Below, piece after piece: positions 11,306 through 19,627 of a stretch of 21,653 nt of DNA. Each line of letters starts with the position of its first letter. Position 1 is the stretch's first letter. Origin of the DNA: a virus; the IMG/VR virus record IMGVR_UViG_3300002231_000304, positions 1-21,653 of that record; one strand, 5' to 3'. Under the pieces are notes generated by a model, which was not told the DNA's origin, did not search any database, and saw only the letters and a program-made list of their open reading frames with translations. A program made the position numbers and the translations under genes.

Positions 11306-13153
11306 TTGGCACGTAGCAGGACCCCCTCTATGCGAACTCGACGTAGAAGGGGCCTTGCTCGCCAAAATACTTCCACAAAACAGGTAGTTCCGCAGGTTGA
11401 TTTGCTTCGCGCCGCGGGCGTAAAGCAACTCAGTGACGGCACACTCCAGATCTCCCCAGAAGCCTATGGGCGCCTCTTTGATGATCGGCGCCGTCGGGCG
11501 AGCGTCCACCAAGTCCCGGTGACCCCACGCTACACAACGGGCGGCATCGGTGACGCGACCACCAAGACGCAATACGGCTACGATCACGCATCGTTCGAGA
11601 TGCTTCGTGAGACACGCCAGCGGATCCCGCTGCTTGGCATGATCCACGCTGCGCGCGCACGCCAAGTCGAGCGTTTCTCAATGTTGTGGAGTGGCCGCCG
11701 CGGTGACGTGGGCATGCGCATCGTGCACCAAAGTCATTTTGAAGATGGGGTTGAGGCGCCCAAGGGCATCGAACCCTTCATTCAGGCTTCAAAAGACATG
11801 TTGTCGCGTCCTTGTCCATCAAAGGGATTTGACGCGCTCAGTAGCCTGACGGTGCCCCTGGTGGAGGACCATCTCACCATCAATCGCATGGCGATCGAAG
11901 TCCTTTCCAGCAGTGCGGATCCGGCGAGGGTGGTCGGGCTCAGACCGGTTGATGGCGGAATGTTTCTCGAACCGATGAGCTACGTGAACCACTGGATGAA
12001 CCAAAATGTGGGTCGCGACGGTGCGCTGACCCTAGGGCAGAGTGAGCAGGATCCAAGGCGAGTCCTGGACATGATCAGCGAGTCTCTCGATGACGATATT
12101 CGCAATGTCGAATACATCATGATCCGTGATGGACTGCCTGAGGCGGTCTACGCGCCCGGGAAAATCATCATCCGGTCTCAGAAGCGCCGCACGGACATCC
12201 GCTTTGGGCCCTACCAGCCCAGCCACGTAGAGGAGGCGATCGAACTCACCGCAGCATATTGGGAGACGTGGGACCGTGAAAACCGCGTCTTCCGCGAGGG
12301 GATGTGGTCCAACTCAATGCTGCTTGTGACGGGCGCCCTGGATGCGCGCGAATACGAACTTTTCCTGCAACGATTCCGGGAGGCCTCTCAGGGCTACAAG
12401 CGATCCACCAAGCCTATCATCATGCGGAACCTGGCCGAAGCGGACATCAAGAAGATCGACCTGAAAGATCCACCCAGCGACCTTGAACAGCAAAACCGAT
12501 TCGCGATGGTGACCGCAGGCGTATGTGCCCACTACCAGATGCACCCAAGTGCGATCTTCCACAAGCTGTGGGGTGCGGGCCAGGGCAATGCACTCCAGGA
12601 GCGCAACCAGGAACAGGAGATCATCGGGGCGAATTTCGCTGGTCATCAGCAAGATCTCGCGGCGGTGTGTGAGCACCTCACTACGTTTGTGCAACGGCAC
12701 ATCCACCCGGAACTCGTTGTTACGATGGAGTACGGGGTTCTGGATCCGTTGCGTGAGGCGCAGATCAACACGGAGAAGGTCAAGACAGATTGCGATCGTA
12801 ACGAGATCCGCATCTCGCAAAACAGACGACCAAGAGCCTTTTACCTCGACCCGGATGAGTACGAATCCGCTTCAGAGGACGACAAAAAGAAGCACGATCT
12901 CAATCCGTGGAATATGCCCGACTCACAAACATTTGAAAAAGCGGCCCAAACTGCCTGGAATCCAAAAGCGCTCACACCGCCCCCATCTCAAGGTGGGTTG
13001 GGTACCACACCTGCGCCAACTACTGCGCAGCGTGGCGCCCAGCGCAGCGCGACGGGGGAGGCGGTGGATCGCGCTCCAAGTGGGGAGAAGCTCGCGAAGG
13101 GGCTACGTGAGGTAACGTTCGATGACGTTTTGGACAACTGGTCCAACTATTGA
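11306..13153 (+). CDS. Phage portal protein
   Basis: The portal forms the dodecameric ring at the capsid vertex through which DNA enters. TTG 11306 is chosen because GGAGG lies 7 bases upstream and the predicted promoter leaves little room; ATG 11330 is the alternative. The 615-residue protein has a basic N-terminus, a body with DHASFEMLRETRQRIPLLGM, and the portal-typical central part: SHVEEAIELTAAYWETWDRE, then FREASQGYKRSTKPIIMRN, and ICAHYQMHPSAIF-type residues near 420 followed by NALQERNQEQEI. The C-terminus is low-complexity (P, T, Q, S). The family assignment rests on this pattern and on the neighbouring terminase and MuF-like genes. Confidence 0.8.
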   Translation: MARSRTPSMRTRRRRGLARQNTSTKQVVPQVDLLRAAGVKQLSDGTLQISPEAYGRLFDDRRRRASVHQVPVTPRYTTGGIGDATTKTQYGYDHASFEMLRETRQRIPLLGMIHAARARQVERFSMLWSGRRGDVGMRIVHQSHFEDGVEAPKGIEPFIQASKDMLSRPCPSKGFDALSSLTVPLVEDHLTINRMAIEVLSSSADPARVVGLRPVDGGMFLEPMSYVNHWMNQNVGRDGALTLGQSEQDPRRVLDMISESLDDDIRNVEYIMIRDGLPEAVYAPGKIIIRSQKRRTDIRFGPYQPSHVEEAIELTAAYWETWDRENRVFREGMWSNSMLLVTGALDAREYELFLQRFREASQGYKRSTKPIIMRNLAEADIKKIDLKDPPSDLEQQNRFAMVTAGVCAHYQMHPSAIFHKLWGAGQGNALQERNQEQEIIGANFAGHQQDLAAVCEHLTTFVQRHIHPELVVTMEYGVLDPLREAQINTEKVKTDCDRNEIRISQNRRPRAFYLDPDEYESASEDDKKKHDLNPWNMPDSQTFEKAAQTAWNPKALTPPPSQGGLGTTPAPTTAQRGAQRSATGEAVDRAPSGEKLAKGLREVTFDDVLDNWSNY

Positions 13154-13161
13154 GGTGAGCG

Positions 13162-13518
13162 ATGCTCTCAGGGACAAGTAAAGCCGGTGTGGTGGATAGG
13201 TACCCGGCTACTGCAACCGCCAACATGGCTGCGCCGACCGCCCTCGCCCAGTTTCGGCGAATGCCAGTCGCTTATTCTGACGTACTTTGGGAAATCAAGA
13301 TCGGGGCGGCCGTTACGAGCTACACCCTCACGATCTGGTCGTGGAATGAAGCAGGCGGTTTTCCAATGGCAGAGACGCCCGTGACTGGCATCGTGGCGAG
13401 CCACTCTCATCGTACCATCTGTGCAGGTCGCCTTCTATACCCCCAGATCAGCGCAATCGTGAATCCTGGCGGGGCGTTCGACCTGCAATATCGTCCGGTC
13501 AATGTGGGTAGCTCATGA
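13162..13518 (+). CDS. Small structural protein, probably virion
   Basis: This 118-residue protein starts at ATG 13162, 8 bases after the portal stop, with GAGGTGA as ribosome site. Composition is beta-rich, with few charges and many alternating hydrophobics (VLWEIKIGAAVTSYTLTIWS). That would suit a capsid decoration, head-tail joining or fibre-associated protein. It ends in ATGA overlap with the next gene, so the two are translationally coupled. No named family is recognised; the structural role is inferred from position and fold type. Confidence 0.6.
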   Translation: MLSGTSKAGVVDRYPATATANMAAPTALAQFRRMPVAYSDVLWEIKIGAAVTSYTLTIWSWNEAGGFPMAETPVTGIVASHSHRTICAGRLLYPQISAIVNPGGAFDLQYRPVNVGSS

Positions 13519-14246
13519 GCAGTTCGGTTTCGGAATTACTGGGCGGTGCGCCCTCGGGGGCGTGGATTCTCACGACGGATCTTGATCTCACGGGCGAAAC
13601 CGCGCGGGACTTCAAGGTTGATAATAGCGACTACACGCCGTCGGTTGGCCCGGTCATTTCGGTCGAGAACGATCCGGCTGCCGCTACGTTTGAGATCGGG
13701 GCAACGGGCCTCGTTGTGACTGGTACGCCAGGGGTGAACATCTCTGGCGCGGTGAGGACCTCGCCACTATGGCGGATGGAAATCACGGAGCTGGTTGACA
13801 ACCCCCTCGCACAGAATCTGCTCCGCATCATCCTTTTTCTCACGGTGACCCCCGCAGGCGCAAACACGGGTGCGGCCATCCTGATGGAGGACGATCCCGC
13901 AAGCAGCATCAACAACAAGCGGACATTTGTTGGTGAAGTTGGTGCGGGACCACGGATTGGTGCGCAGTACACGAACGCAGGCGTCCAGGCGACGGTCGGG
14001 AACGCCGATGTGGCCCTGCCGACGGTGATCGACATCTATTGTGGCTTCGGCGGCGGGCAGATCTGGTATGGAACGCAGTCTACCGTTCCGACGCCATTCA
14101 GCTTGACCGCAGTCACGGCACCATTTGGGTTCGACGTGAACGCGGCGATCGATATCACAAATGACGCACGGTTGGTGGTGGGTGCTGTGGCGGATGCCAC
14201 CGTGACCACCACAAGAATTGTCGCCTACAAGGGCCGTCTTCTTTGA
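13515..14246 (+). CDS. Beta-rich virion protein, unknown type
   Basis: This 243-residue protein starts at ATG 13515, overlapping the previous stop by 4 bases. It begins MSSSVSELLGGAPSGAW and continues as glycine-, alanine-, threonine- and valine-rich strands with no cysteine-based or catalytic motif (SVENDPAAATFEIGATGLVV, then WRMEITELVDNPLAQNLLRI). It is very low in lysine. Such composition is typical of tail or fibre-associated proteins. The MSSS-x-x-x-LL opening recurs in the next gene, which suggests a shared attachment or assembly segment. Confidence 0.6.
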   Translation: MSSSVSELLGGAPSGAWILTTDLDLTGETARDFKVDNSDYTPSVGPVISVENDPAAATFEIGATGLVVTGTPGVNISGAVRTSPLWRMEITELVDNPLAQNLLRIILFLTVTPAGANTGAAILMEDDPASSINNKRTFVGEVGAGPRIGAQYTNAGVQATVGNADVALPTVIDIYCGFGGGQIWYGTQSTVPTPFSLTAVTAPFGFDVNAAIDITNDARLVVGAVADATVTTTRIVAYKGRLL

Positions 14247-14255
14247 GGGTGTGAC

Positions 14256-16478
14256 GTGAGCAGTAGCATAACCAACCTTCTCGATTCAGCCTCTCAGGCA
14301 GCCGCCAGCGCGGCACAGGTCGTTGCGCACATTGCAGATGCCACAGGGGCCCATGCCGCGACGGCAATCAGCGCTACACCGTCCGGGACAAAGGTCGGGA
14401 CGGATGCCCAAACCATCCTGGATGAGATTATCACGGACTCCGAGGCCCACGACGCTGCCGCAGCTCCTCATACTGGGCATCTAGATGCGGCGGATTTCAC
14501 CGGAGCCGACAAGGTGCTGGTGGGGTCGGGGGTTGGGACATTTGCCGAGCGGGATCTTGGCGTCGTTGGAGCATCGGATATCCTCCGGCGTTCGGATGGT
14601 GATGGACGGTTTGCGACTACTGCCCAGGGCGCAGTAGCCGATGCGGCTCTGCCAAGAGCTGGTGGCCAGATGTCTGGCAACATCACGATGGCGGGCGCGG
14701 AGACCGTGGATGGCGTAGACGTTTCGGCCCACAATCACAGTGGTGCAGGACAGGGCGGAACGGTGGCGGACAGTTCTGTTGAGCACGCAGCCAACGGTTC
14801 ACCAGCCGTCTCCTCCGTTGGGGGGCTGCTCGACAACGTGCTTTCATCCTGCGTGATCGGCGGGTACGCCGGAATCTCCGACAACGGGGATGGCACTGTC
14901 CAGGTGAGTGCTGGCAACGGCCTCATACGCGCAACAGACTCAGACACCGCCCAATTGCTTCTGGTGTCGTGGGCTCAGGTTGCGTCCCTTGCGTTGACTG
15001 ATAGCTCGGACAACTTCATCTATCTGGAATACAACGCAGGCTCGCCCCAGATTGTGGCTTCTCCGACCGCTCTGGCGGACGAGAACACAAATATTGCACT
15101 TGATAAGGCGTTCAGGGAAGGGACGGAGATCCACATTCTCAGTGCAGCGCAGTGCAATATCAACAATGCGTTGCGTTGGATCCGCGATAGGTTCGTTGAA
15201 ACAGAAGGATTCAAGAGGGCGGATGGGGGCATACTTGGTGAGATTGGCGTCCGAAATATCACCATCACCTCTGGCGAATGGTATTACGGACTTAGTGAAG
15301 TCAACACCAACAACATCGACACCTCTGGCGCAGACGACTTCACCGTATTCTACACTGATGCCCCGGGTACTGGGTTTGATGAACTAGCCGCGCAGACCCA
15401 GATCGACAACACCAATTATGACACGGGAACTGGGCTTGCTGCCATGACGAACAATCGTTATGGCGTTCGGTGGGTTTATCTCTCTGCGGATTCCCACGTG
15501 TTTATCCGAGTCGGGACAAGTAACGCAACCAGTATTGCGAATGCTCTCAACGAAGACGTCCCCTCATCGACTCTCGCAGAGATTGAGTCTCACGGCTTCA
15601 TCCTTGGTAGGATAGTAATCCAGAAAGGCGCAGTCGTCTTCGCGCAGACAGACACATTCAATGGCGACATCCTGACCAGCACCGGCGCTGTCAGTCATGC
15701 CAGCACAGCCGGGCTGCAGGGCGGAACGGTTGGAGAGTTCTATCATCTGACGGCAGATGAACACACTGATCTCACTGCCATGGCGGCCCTGTTTGCAGAG
15801 GTTCCGGCATTTCCAACAACGGATCTGGATGCTGGCGGGTCTGGCGTATCATACGAAGATGACAATGGCCGAAACTGGGATATCCAATGGGCCAATGCGC
15901 AGAACGCCCTGGACTGGGATGCATCAGATTTCCTGGTCAAGGATGTTCAAAACGGCTCGAATCAGAGCATGACTGGTGGGACATACAATGCCCCAATGAT
16001 GATCACACCGGTCCGCATGGCCAACAGTATTGAACTCCAAGCCACAGCCCTGATGGAAAATCTACAGGTAGCTGGTGGCGTGTGTTTTGCCATGATCGGG
16101 CTGATAGGCTTTGACATGGCAGCAGCCGTGCAGCGAGCTTGGGTAGCTGTTGGATTGGAGAAAGATACCGTCCCGGCCTATGTAGTGCGAGGCAAGCTGA
16201 CTATTGGAGGAGTCACAACCAATGAGGCAAACTCAGCGGGATTGGCGGCGTCATTCCTGGACCCGGGCAGCGATCTCAGATTTCAATGGGATCGGGGGCG
16301 TGTGACGGTGTCATATAAAGCGACTGGCGCTGGCAGTTGGGTGGCCCTGACGACGTTTGGCGTGCGTGGATTCGTCCCGACTCACGCATTCTGTGCGGAG
16401 GCCTCAGGCGCTGCGGTGCCAGCCGGCCCGCCAGCTCGGTTGATGTATATCAAGCCGACTTTGATCTCTGTTATTTGA
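14256..16478 (+). CDS. Tail-fibre-like protein, 740 residues
   Basis: It starts at GTG 14256, behind GAGGG. The N-terminal region is alanine-rich and helical (SASQAAASAAQVVAHIADAT), followed by GAHAATAISATPSG, a segment type common in phage fibres. LPRAGGQMSGNITMAGAETV (about 130-150) and HNHSGAGQGGTV are the spacer repeats seen in tail fibres and adhesins. A glycine/threonine-rich middle contains LQGGTVGEFYHLTADEHTDL. The C-terminal 180 residues look like a compact beta-sandwich (DLRFQWDRGRVTVSYKATGA) and are probably the receptor-binding tip. The role would be host recognition at the tail or capsid surface. No tail-chaperone or peptidase motif is seen. Confidence 0.75.
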   Translation: MSSSITNLLDSASQAAASAAQVVAHIADATGAHAATAISATPSGTKVGTDAQTILDEIITDSEAHDAAAAPHTGHLDAADFTGADKVLVGSGVGTFAERDLGVVGASDILRRSDGDGRFATTAQGAVADAALPRAGGQMSGNITMAGAETVDGVDVSAHNHSGAGQGGTVADSSVEHAANGSPAVSSVGGLLDNVLSSCVIGGYAGISDNGDGTVQVSAGNGLIRATDSDTAQLLLVSWAQVASLALTDSSDNFIYLEYNAGSPQIVASPTALADENTNIALDKAFREGTEIHILSAAQCNINNALRWIRDRFVETEGFKRADGGILGEIGVRNITITSGEWYYGLSEVNTNNIDTSGADDFTVFYTDAPGTGFDELAAQTQIDNTNYDTGTGLAAMTNNRYGVRWVYLSADSHVFIRVGTSNATSIANALNEDVPSSTLAEIESHGFILGRIVIQKGAVVFAQTDTFNGDILTSTGAVSHASTAGLQGGTVGEFYHLTADEHTDLTAMAALFAEVPAFPTTDLDAGGSGVSYEDDNGRNWDIQWANAQNALDWDASDFLVKDVQNGSNQSMTGGTYNAPMMITPVRMANSIELQATALMENLQVAGGVCFAMIGLIGFDMAAAVQRAWVAVGLEKDTVPAYVVRGKLTIGGVTTNEANSAGLAASFLDPGSDLRFQWDRGRVTVSYKATGAGSWVALTTFGVRGFVPTHAFCAEASGAAVPAGPPARLMYIKPTLISVI

Positions 16479-16523
16479 GCGGCCATGGTTGGAGCGTGAA
16501 TCGGTTTGCGAATGAGGCACGAG

Positions 16524-16859
16524 ATGGGTGAAGAGGTTTTTGTGCAGATGGTGCAGGGGCGCAGTGACATCCTCGTGATAATCGTCTGTGTTCTTTTCCT
16601 GGTGGCGTACATCGTGAAGAGACTCACCGGGAAGGGACTATGGGAAAAGGTCGCCGCACAAACCAAATGGTACGACACCATGCGAGGTAGACATGAGCCA
16701 GGCGGGAGTCTTGACCAGTGCATCGGAGAAGCAGACCAGAGAGGGCGAGCCGCACACAAGCGCCTTGATGTCATCAACCAGCAACTCGAACGCCTCGACG
16801 ATGACGTCAACGATCTCAAAGCCGAGGTCAGGATCATTCAAGCGGGAAGGGGGAACTGA
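16524..16859 (+). CDS. Small membrane protein with C-terminal coiled coil (holin- or Gp5-like position)
   Basis: This 111-residue protein starts at ATG 16524, with GAGG 6 bases upstream; ATG 16512 is possible. One membrane segment lies at about residues 14-32 (DILVIIVCVLFLVAYIVK), followed by a basic linker. A C-terminal heptad-like helix follows (KRLDVINQQLERLDDDVNDL). A short N-terminal part outside and a coiled coil inside would suit a lysis accessory, a membrane-anchored assembly factor or a holin-like protein. No lysin is seen nearby, so lysis cannot be asserted. It is followed 4 bases later by another membrane protein. Confidence 0.55.
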   Translation: MGEEVFVQMVQGRSDILVIIVCVLFLVAYIVKRLTGKGLWEKVAAQTKWYDTMRGRHEPGGSLDQCIGEADQRGRAAHKRLDVINQQLERLDDDVNDLKAEVRIIQAGRGN

Positions 16860-16863
16860 ACCG

Positions 16864-17043
16864 ATGCCATATAAGATCCCAGTTCTGGGACGCTTCGTTG
16901 GTCTGATAGTGCTCTGTCTTGTGGCGGTATCTACCGTGGCGATCCTTGGGGCGTGGATGGTGATCGCACCGATTGGGGACGGATTGATGAGCGACCGTGG
17001 CACCGCCATTGCGGCACCGCAAAATGAGATAACAGGTGACTGA
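16864..17043 (+). CDS. Very small membrane protein
   Basis: This 59-residue protein starts at ATG 16864; GGGGG and GAA upstream give a moderate ribosome site. One hydrophobic segment covers about residues 9-36 (GRFVGLIVLCLVAVSTVAIL), and a short polar tail follows. The stop overlaps the start of the MuF-like gene as TGATG. With the preceding gene it forms a pair of single-pass membrane proteins inside the structural block, an arrangement often seen for holin/antiholin pairs. Here that is only an inference from position and topology. Confidence 0.55.
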   Translation: MPYKIPVLGRFVGLIVLCLVAVSTVAILGAWMVIAPIGDGLMSDRGTAIAAPQNEITGD

Positions 17044-18041
17044 TGCCGGAACTCCCCAGCCCGTTCACTCCCGAGGTGAACGCCCTCATCGAAGCCGCGA
17101 TGCGCGATTGGCGGGCTGCTGGGGAGAGGCTTGTCGCGGCTGTGCTGAAGATGCATCGAACTGGGCAGTTGCACCCAATGACCGAAACTGCCCGCGCGGC
17201 CCTGGAGAAGCTCTTTCGCGAGCACGAAGTCGAACTATCAATCCGGTTTGCGGGGGATGCAAGAGACATCAAGACGATGCGTCGCCTGATACGGGCCGGG
17301 AGGATTCGAAAATCGCAGGTGGGTGTGCGTGGCGTTTCGTTTACCACGATGGGATATCGCCTTGGTCGACGTCATCCCACGAGACGACTTGTTATTCCGA
17401 GGCAAGACATCTCAATGAAGGATGCCGCCCGTGCGGCGAAGCGGACCATCATCACGTCGCGGGATATGCCGGCAATTGCCTACGCGCAGAGCCGCGCAGC
17501 CACCAACATGCGCCGACCATGGGTCATGGTGACGCAGCAGGCCGATCGACTCCTCACAGAAGCAGAATACGGATCGGTGCGGTCGGCAGTGGCTCAAGGC
17601 GTTCGGACAAAGCTGCCCTACAAGGCGTTGGCGCGAGATCTCAAAGAAGCAGTCAAGGGTACAACCTTACTCAACGAGATGGATCGAGTGGCACGTACCG
17701 AATTGATGTATGCAGTGCATGCTGGCGCGCTCGAAAAGTTATACGACGATGCGGACAAAATGGGGATCCGAGAGGGAGATATCCGGGTCTACAAGATCGT
17801 GTCGCCTGGCGCGTGCGTGTACTGCAAGAAGATCTGGGGTCCGATCGACAACCCGAAGGTTTATCTACTCTCGGACGTTGTTGGACGAACCAACTTCGGG
17901 GTGAAACAGAAGGACTGGATGCAAACCGTGGGGCCAACGCATCCCCGTTGTTCGTGTCCGCCTCTCATGATCTGGACCAAGCGCATCCAACAAACAGTCG
18001 ATGCGATAGTTGATGACGTGATCAAGAAGTTTGGGAGATAG
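17043..18041 (+). CDS. Phage Mu gpF-like minor head protein
   Basis: This 332-residue protein shares a 1-base stop-start overlap with the gene before. The N-terminal two-thirds is helical and basic. The diagnostic C-terminal part begins at VARTELMYAVHAGALEKLY (216-234), followed by CVYC (C258, C261), KKIWGPIDNPKVYLLSDVV and THPRCSCPP with H300, C303 and C305. These C-x2-C and H-x2-C-x-C residues probably bind a metal and define the MuF/SPP1 gp7 family. Members are injected or head-associated proteins encoded near the portal, and in many phages and Firmicute prophages they carry C-terminal toxin domains. Here no toxin is fused. Confidence 0.88.
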   Translation: MPELPSPFTPEVNALIEAAMRDWRAAGERLVAAVLKMHRTGQLHPMTETARAALEKLFREHEVELSIRFAGDARDIKTMRRLIRAGRIRKSQVGVRGVSFTTMGYRLGRRHPTRRLVIPRQDISMKDAARAAKRTIITSRDMPAIAYAQSRAATNMRRPWVMVTQQADRLLTEAEYGSVRSAVAQGVRTKLPYKALARDLKEAVKGTTLLNEMDRVARTELMYAVHAGALEKLYDDADKMGIREGDIRVYKIVSPGACVYCKKIWGPIDNPKVYLLSDVVGRTNFGVKQKDWMQTVGPTHPRCSCPPLMIWTKRIQQTVDAIVDDVIKKFGR

Positions 18042-18043
18042 AT

Positions 18044-18424
18044 ATGGCAACGAAATGGGTGAACGTCCGAATCATCGTGACGCTTCAGGATGATACCGGC
18101 GAAGAGCCGGTGACCTCGATCGATGAGACCTACTCTCAATCAGCCTTCCTGGTGGAGCATGTAGACACGGAGCAGATCGCGACGGCGGCATCCGACCAGG
18201 CGAGTCTGTTCACGGATGCAAGTGCCCTCATCTACGCCTCGAAGGATAACAGCTTTGATCTGCGGCTCGCAGCTGGAGAGACCCTACTTGAAGACCTCGT
18301 GTTCTTCGCGGCTGTCTCAAATAATGTCGCCAACGGAGTGCATCAGACGAGCGTGCTGCTCAGTGGCAACGGTATCAACAACGCCAGCGTCCGATCCGTC
18401 CGGGTCGAGAAGCAGGCGCCTTAG
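18044..18424 (+). CDS. Small beta-rich structural protein
   Basis: This 126-residue protein starts at ATG 18044, directly after the MuF-like stop, with GGGAG 6 bases upstream. It is acidic and rich in serine, threonine and valine, with strands such as KWVNVRIIVTLQDD and SFDLRLAAGETLLEDLVFFA. It ends SVRSVRVEKQAP. No signal peptide or enzyme motif is visible. Position suggests a virion component, for instance a head or fibre accessory, and the family is not recognised. Confidence 0.6.
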   Translation: MATKWVNVRIIVTLQDDTGEEPVTSIDETYSQSAFLVEHVDTEQIATAASDQASLFTDASALIYASKDNSFDLRLAAGETLLEDLVFFAAVSNNVANGVHQTSVLLSGNGINNASVRSVRVEKQAP

Positions 18425-18454
18425 ATTCGATTCATCTAGAACGGGAGACGAAAA

Positions 18455-19615
18455 ATGTCAGTATCAGCCCTTTCAACGGCACTGGTGAGAATGCTCAACA
18501 GCGAAGATCCTGGGGGTCCGCTCGCTCAAAGGGGGCAGACATTCTTGCTGGGAGATGTGCTTCAAGCGCATGCTACCCAGATCAACCTCAATGAAACGAC
18601 TGGCGCGGCCCACGCCGCATCAGACGGATCTAGTCATACATTCATTGATCAGGCGGTGACGATCGCGAGCACCCCGGTCTTTGGCGGACTGCGCATCACG
18701 GGCGGGATGGCCTACGGGCCGATCACCGAGATCGCCTTCGGCGATTCGCCCTACACCGTGCTGGCCACCGACCACATCATCTATGTGGACACGAGCGGCG
18801 GCGCGGTGGAGCTGGATCTTCCCGCAAGCGCAGCCTTTGGGCGCACTCTCTCGATCATCCGCGCTGGCGCAGCGAACGTGACCATCGACGGCGATGGCGC
18901 AGAGACAGTGGGCGCCAACCAGGGCGGCGGTGTGAACTTCGTCATGACCACCGACGGCGATGCCCTCGTCTTGCAGGATACCAATCAGGCTGGCGATGAG
19001 TGGGCCATCGTCGGAACCATGACGTACCGTAATCGCAGCCAATGCGGCCGCGATCGTGGCTCTAGGATGTGGAGGAAACCGTACGGCGAGATTGGGATCC
19101 CACTTGAGGGGACCGCAGACGCCGGCTACGTGGGTTCTCACCCACAGTTACAGTCGGTATCGAGAGCCTCACGCGAACCGCTGCCAATGCGATCGAGAGC
19201 TATTGGGTCAAGATCCCAATTTCGAACCGCACCAGCGCCGACCGTGGCATCAAGCCCACTGGGCTCACCGCGAACTACAACGTCGACACGGCCGACGCAG
19301 ACGAACGTCCGTTTCGAGGTCTGGAAGCGTACCCAAGGTGCGGACGGGGCCGCCCCGACGGCCGCAGTTCTCTTTGGAGAGGACAATGCCGACTACGATG
19401 CCGCTCACGACACGCCAGCCAAGCGCGGCGACGACACCGCCGCTCCGGAACTCCACAAGGCGACCATCACTGACGCCGGCGCGCCGGCGTTCCTTGCAGC
19501 CAACGAGTCGCTGTTGCTGCGCGTCTACGTGGACGGCGGCGCAGGCGGAGCTTCCGACGTGGTTGTCAACGACGTCAATCTCCAGTTCAGCCACAGGAAC
19601 AACGATACGGCATAG
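18455..19615 (+). CDS. Fibre-like structural locus, reading frame broken in the middle
   Basis: From ATG 18455 (GGGAG upstream) a frame stays open for 386 residues, but it is coherent only in two lobes. The first (to about 19025) resembles a phage fibre or surface protein: ITGGMAYGPITEIAFGD, then GGAVELDLPASAAFGRTLSI and GDEWAIVGTMT. The last (about 19310-19612) reads VRFEVWKRTQG and LLLRVYVDGGAGGASDVVV. Between about 19147 and 19300 the protein-like text is in another frame (TVGIESLTRTAANAIESYWV, KIPISNRTSADRGIKPTGLT). Frame changes are therefore needed near 19145 and 19300, and perhaps near 19035. It may have been two genes, the second starting MWRKPYGEIGIP at 19065. Confidence 0.65.
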   Translation: MSVSALSTALVRMLNSEDPGGPLAQRGQTFLLGDVLQAHATQINLNETTGAAHAASDGSSHTFIDQAVTIASTPVFGGLRITGGMAYGPITEIAFGDSPYTVLATDHIIYVDTSGGAVELDLPASAAFGRTLSIIRAGAANVTIDGDGAETVGANQGGGVNFVMTTDGDALVLQDTNQAGDEWAIVGTMTYRNRSQCGRDRGSRMWRKPYGEIGIPLEGTADAGYVGSHPQLQSVSRASREPLPMRSRAIGSRSQFRTAPAPTVASSPLGSPRTTTSTRPTQTNVRFEVWKRTQGADGAAPTAAVLFGEDNADYDAAHDTPAKRGDDTAAPELHKATITDAGAPAFLAANESLLLRVYVDGGAGGASDVVVNDVNLQFSHRNNDTA

Positions 19616-19627
19616 GCTGAGGTGGTC

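Noticed and set aside
12314-12820. 168-codon minus-strand frame inside the portal gene
   Set aside because: It is antisense to a well-supported coding frame, with no start site and no motif.
17036-18013. 325-codon frame overlapping the MuF-like gene
   Set aside because: It is a +2 shadow with G/R/S-rich text, while the MuF frame has the conserved C and H residues.
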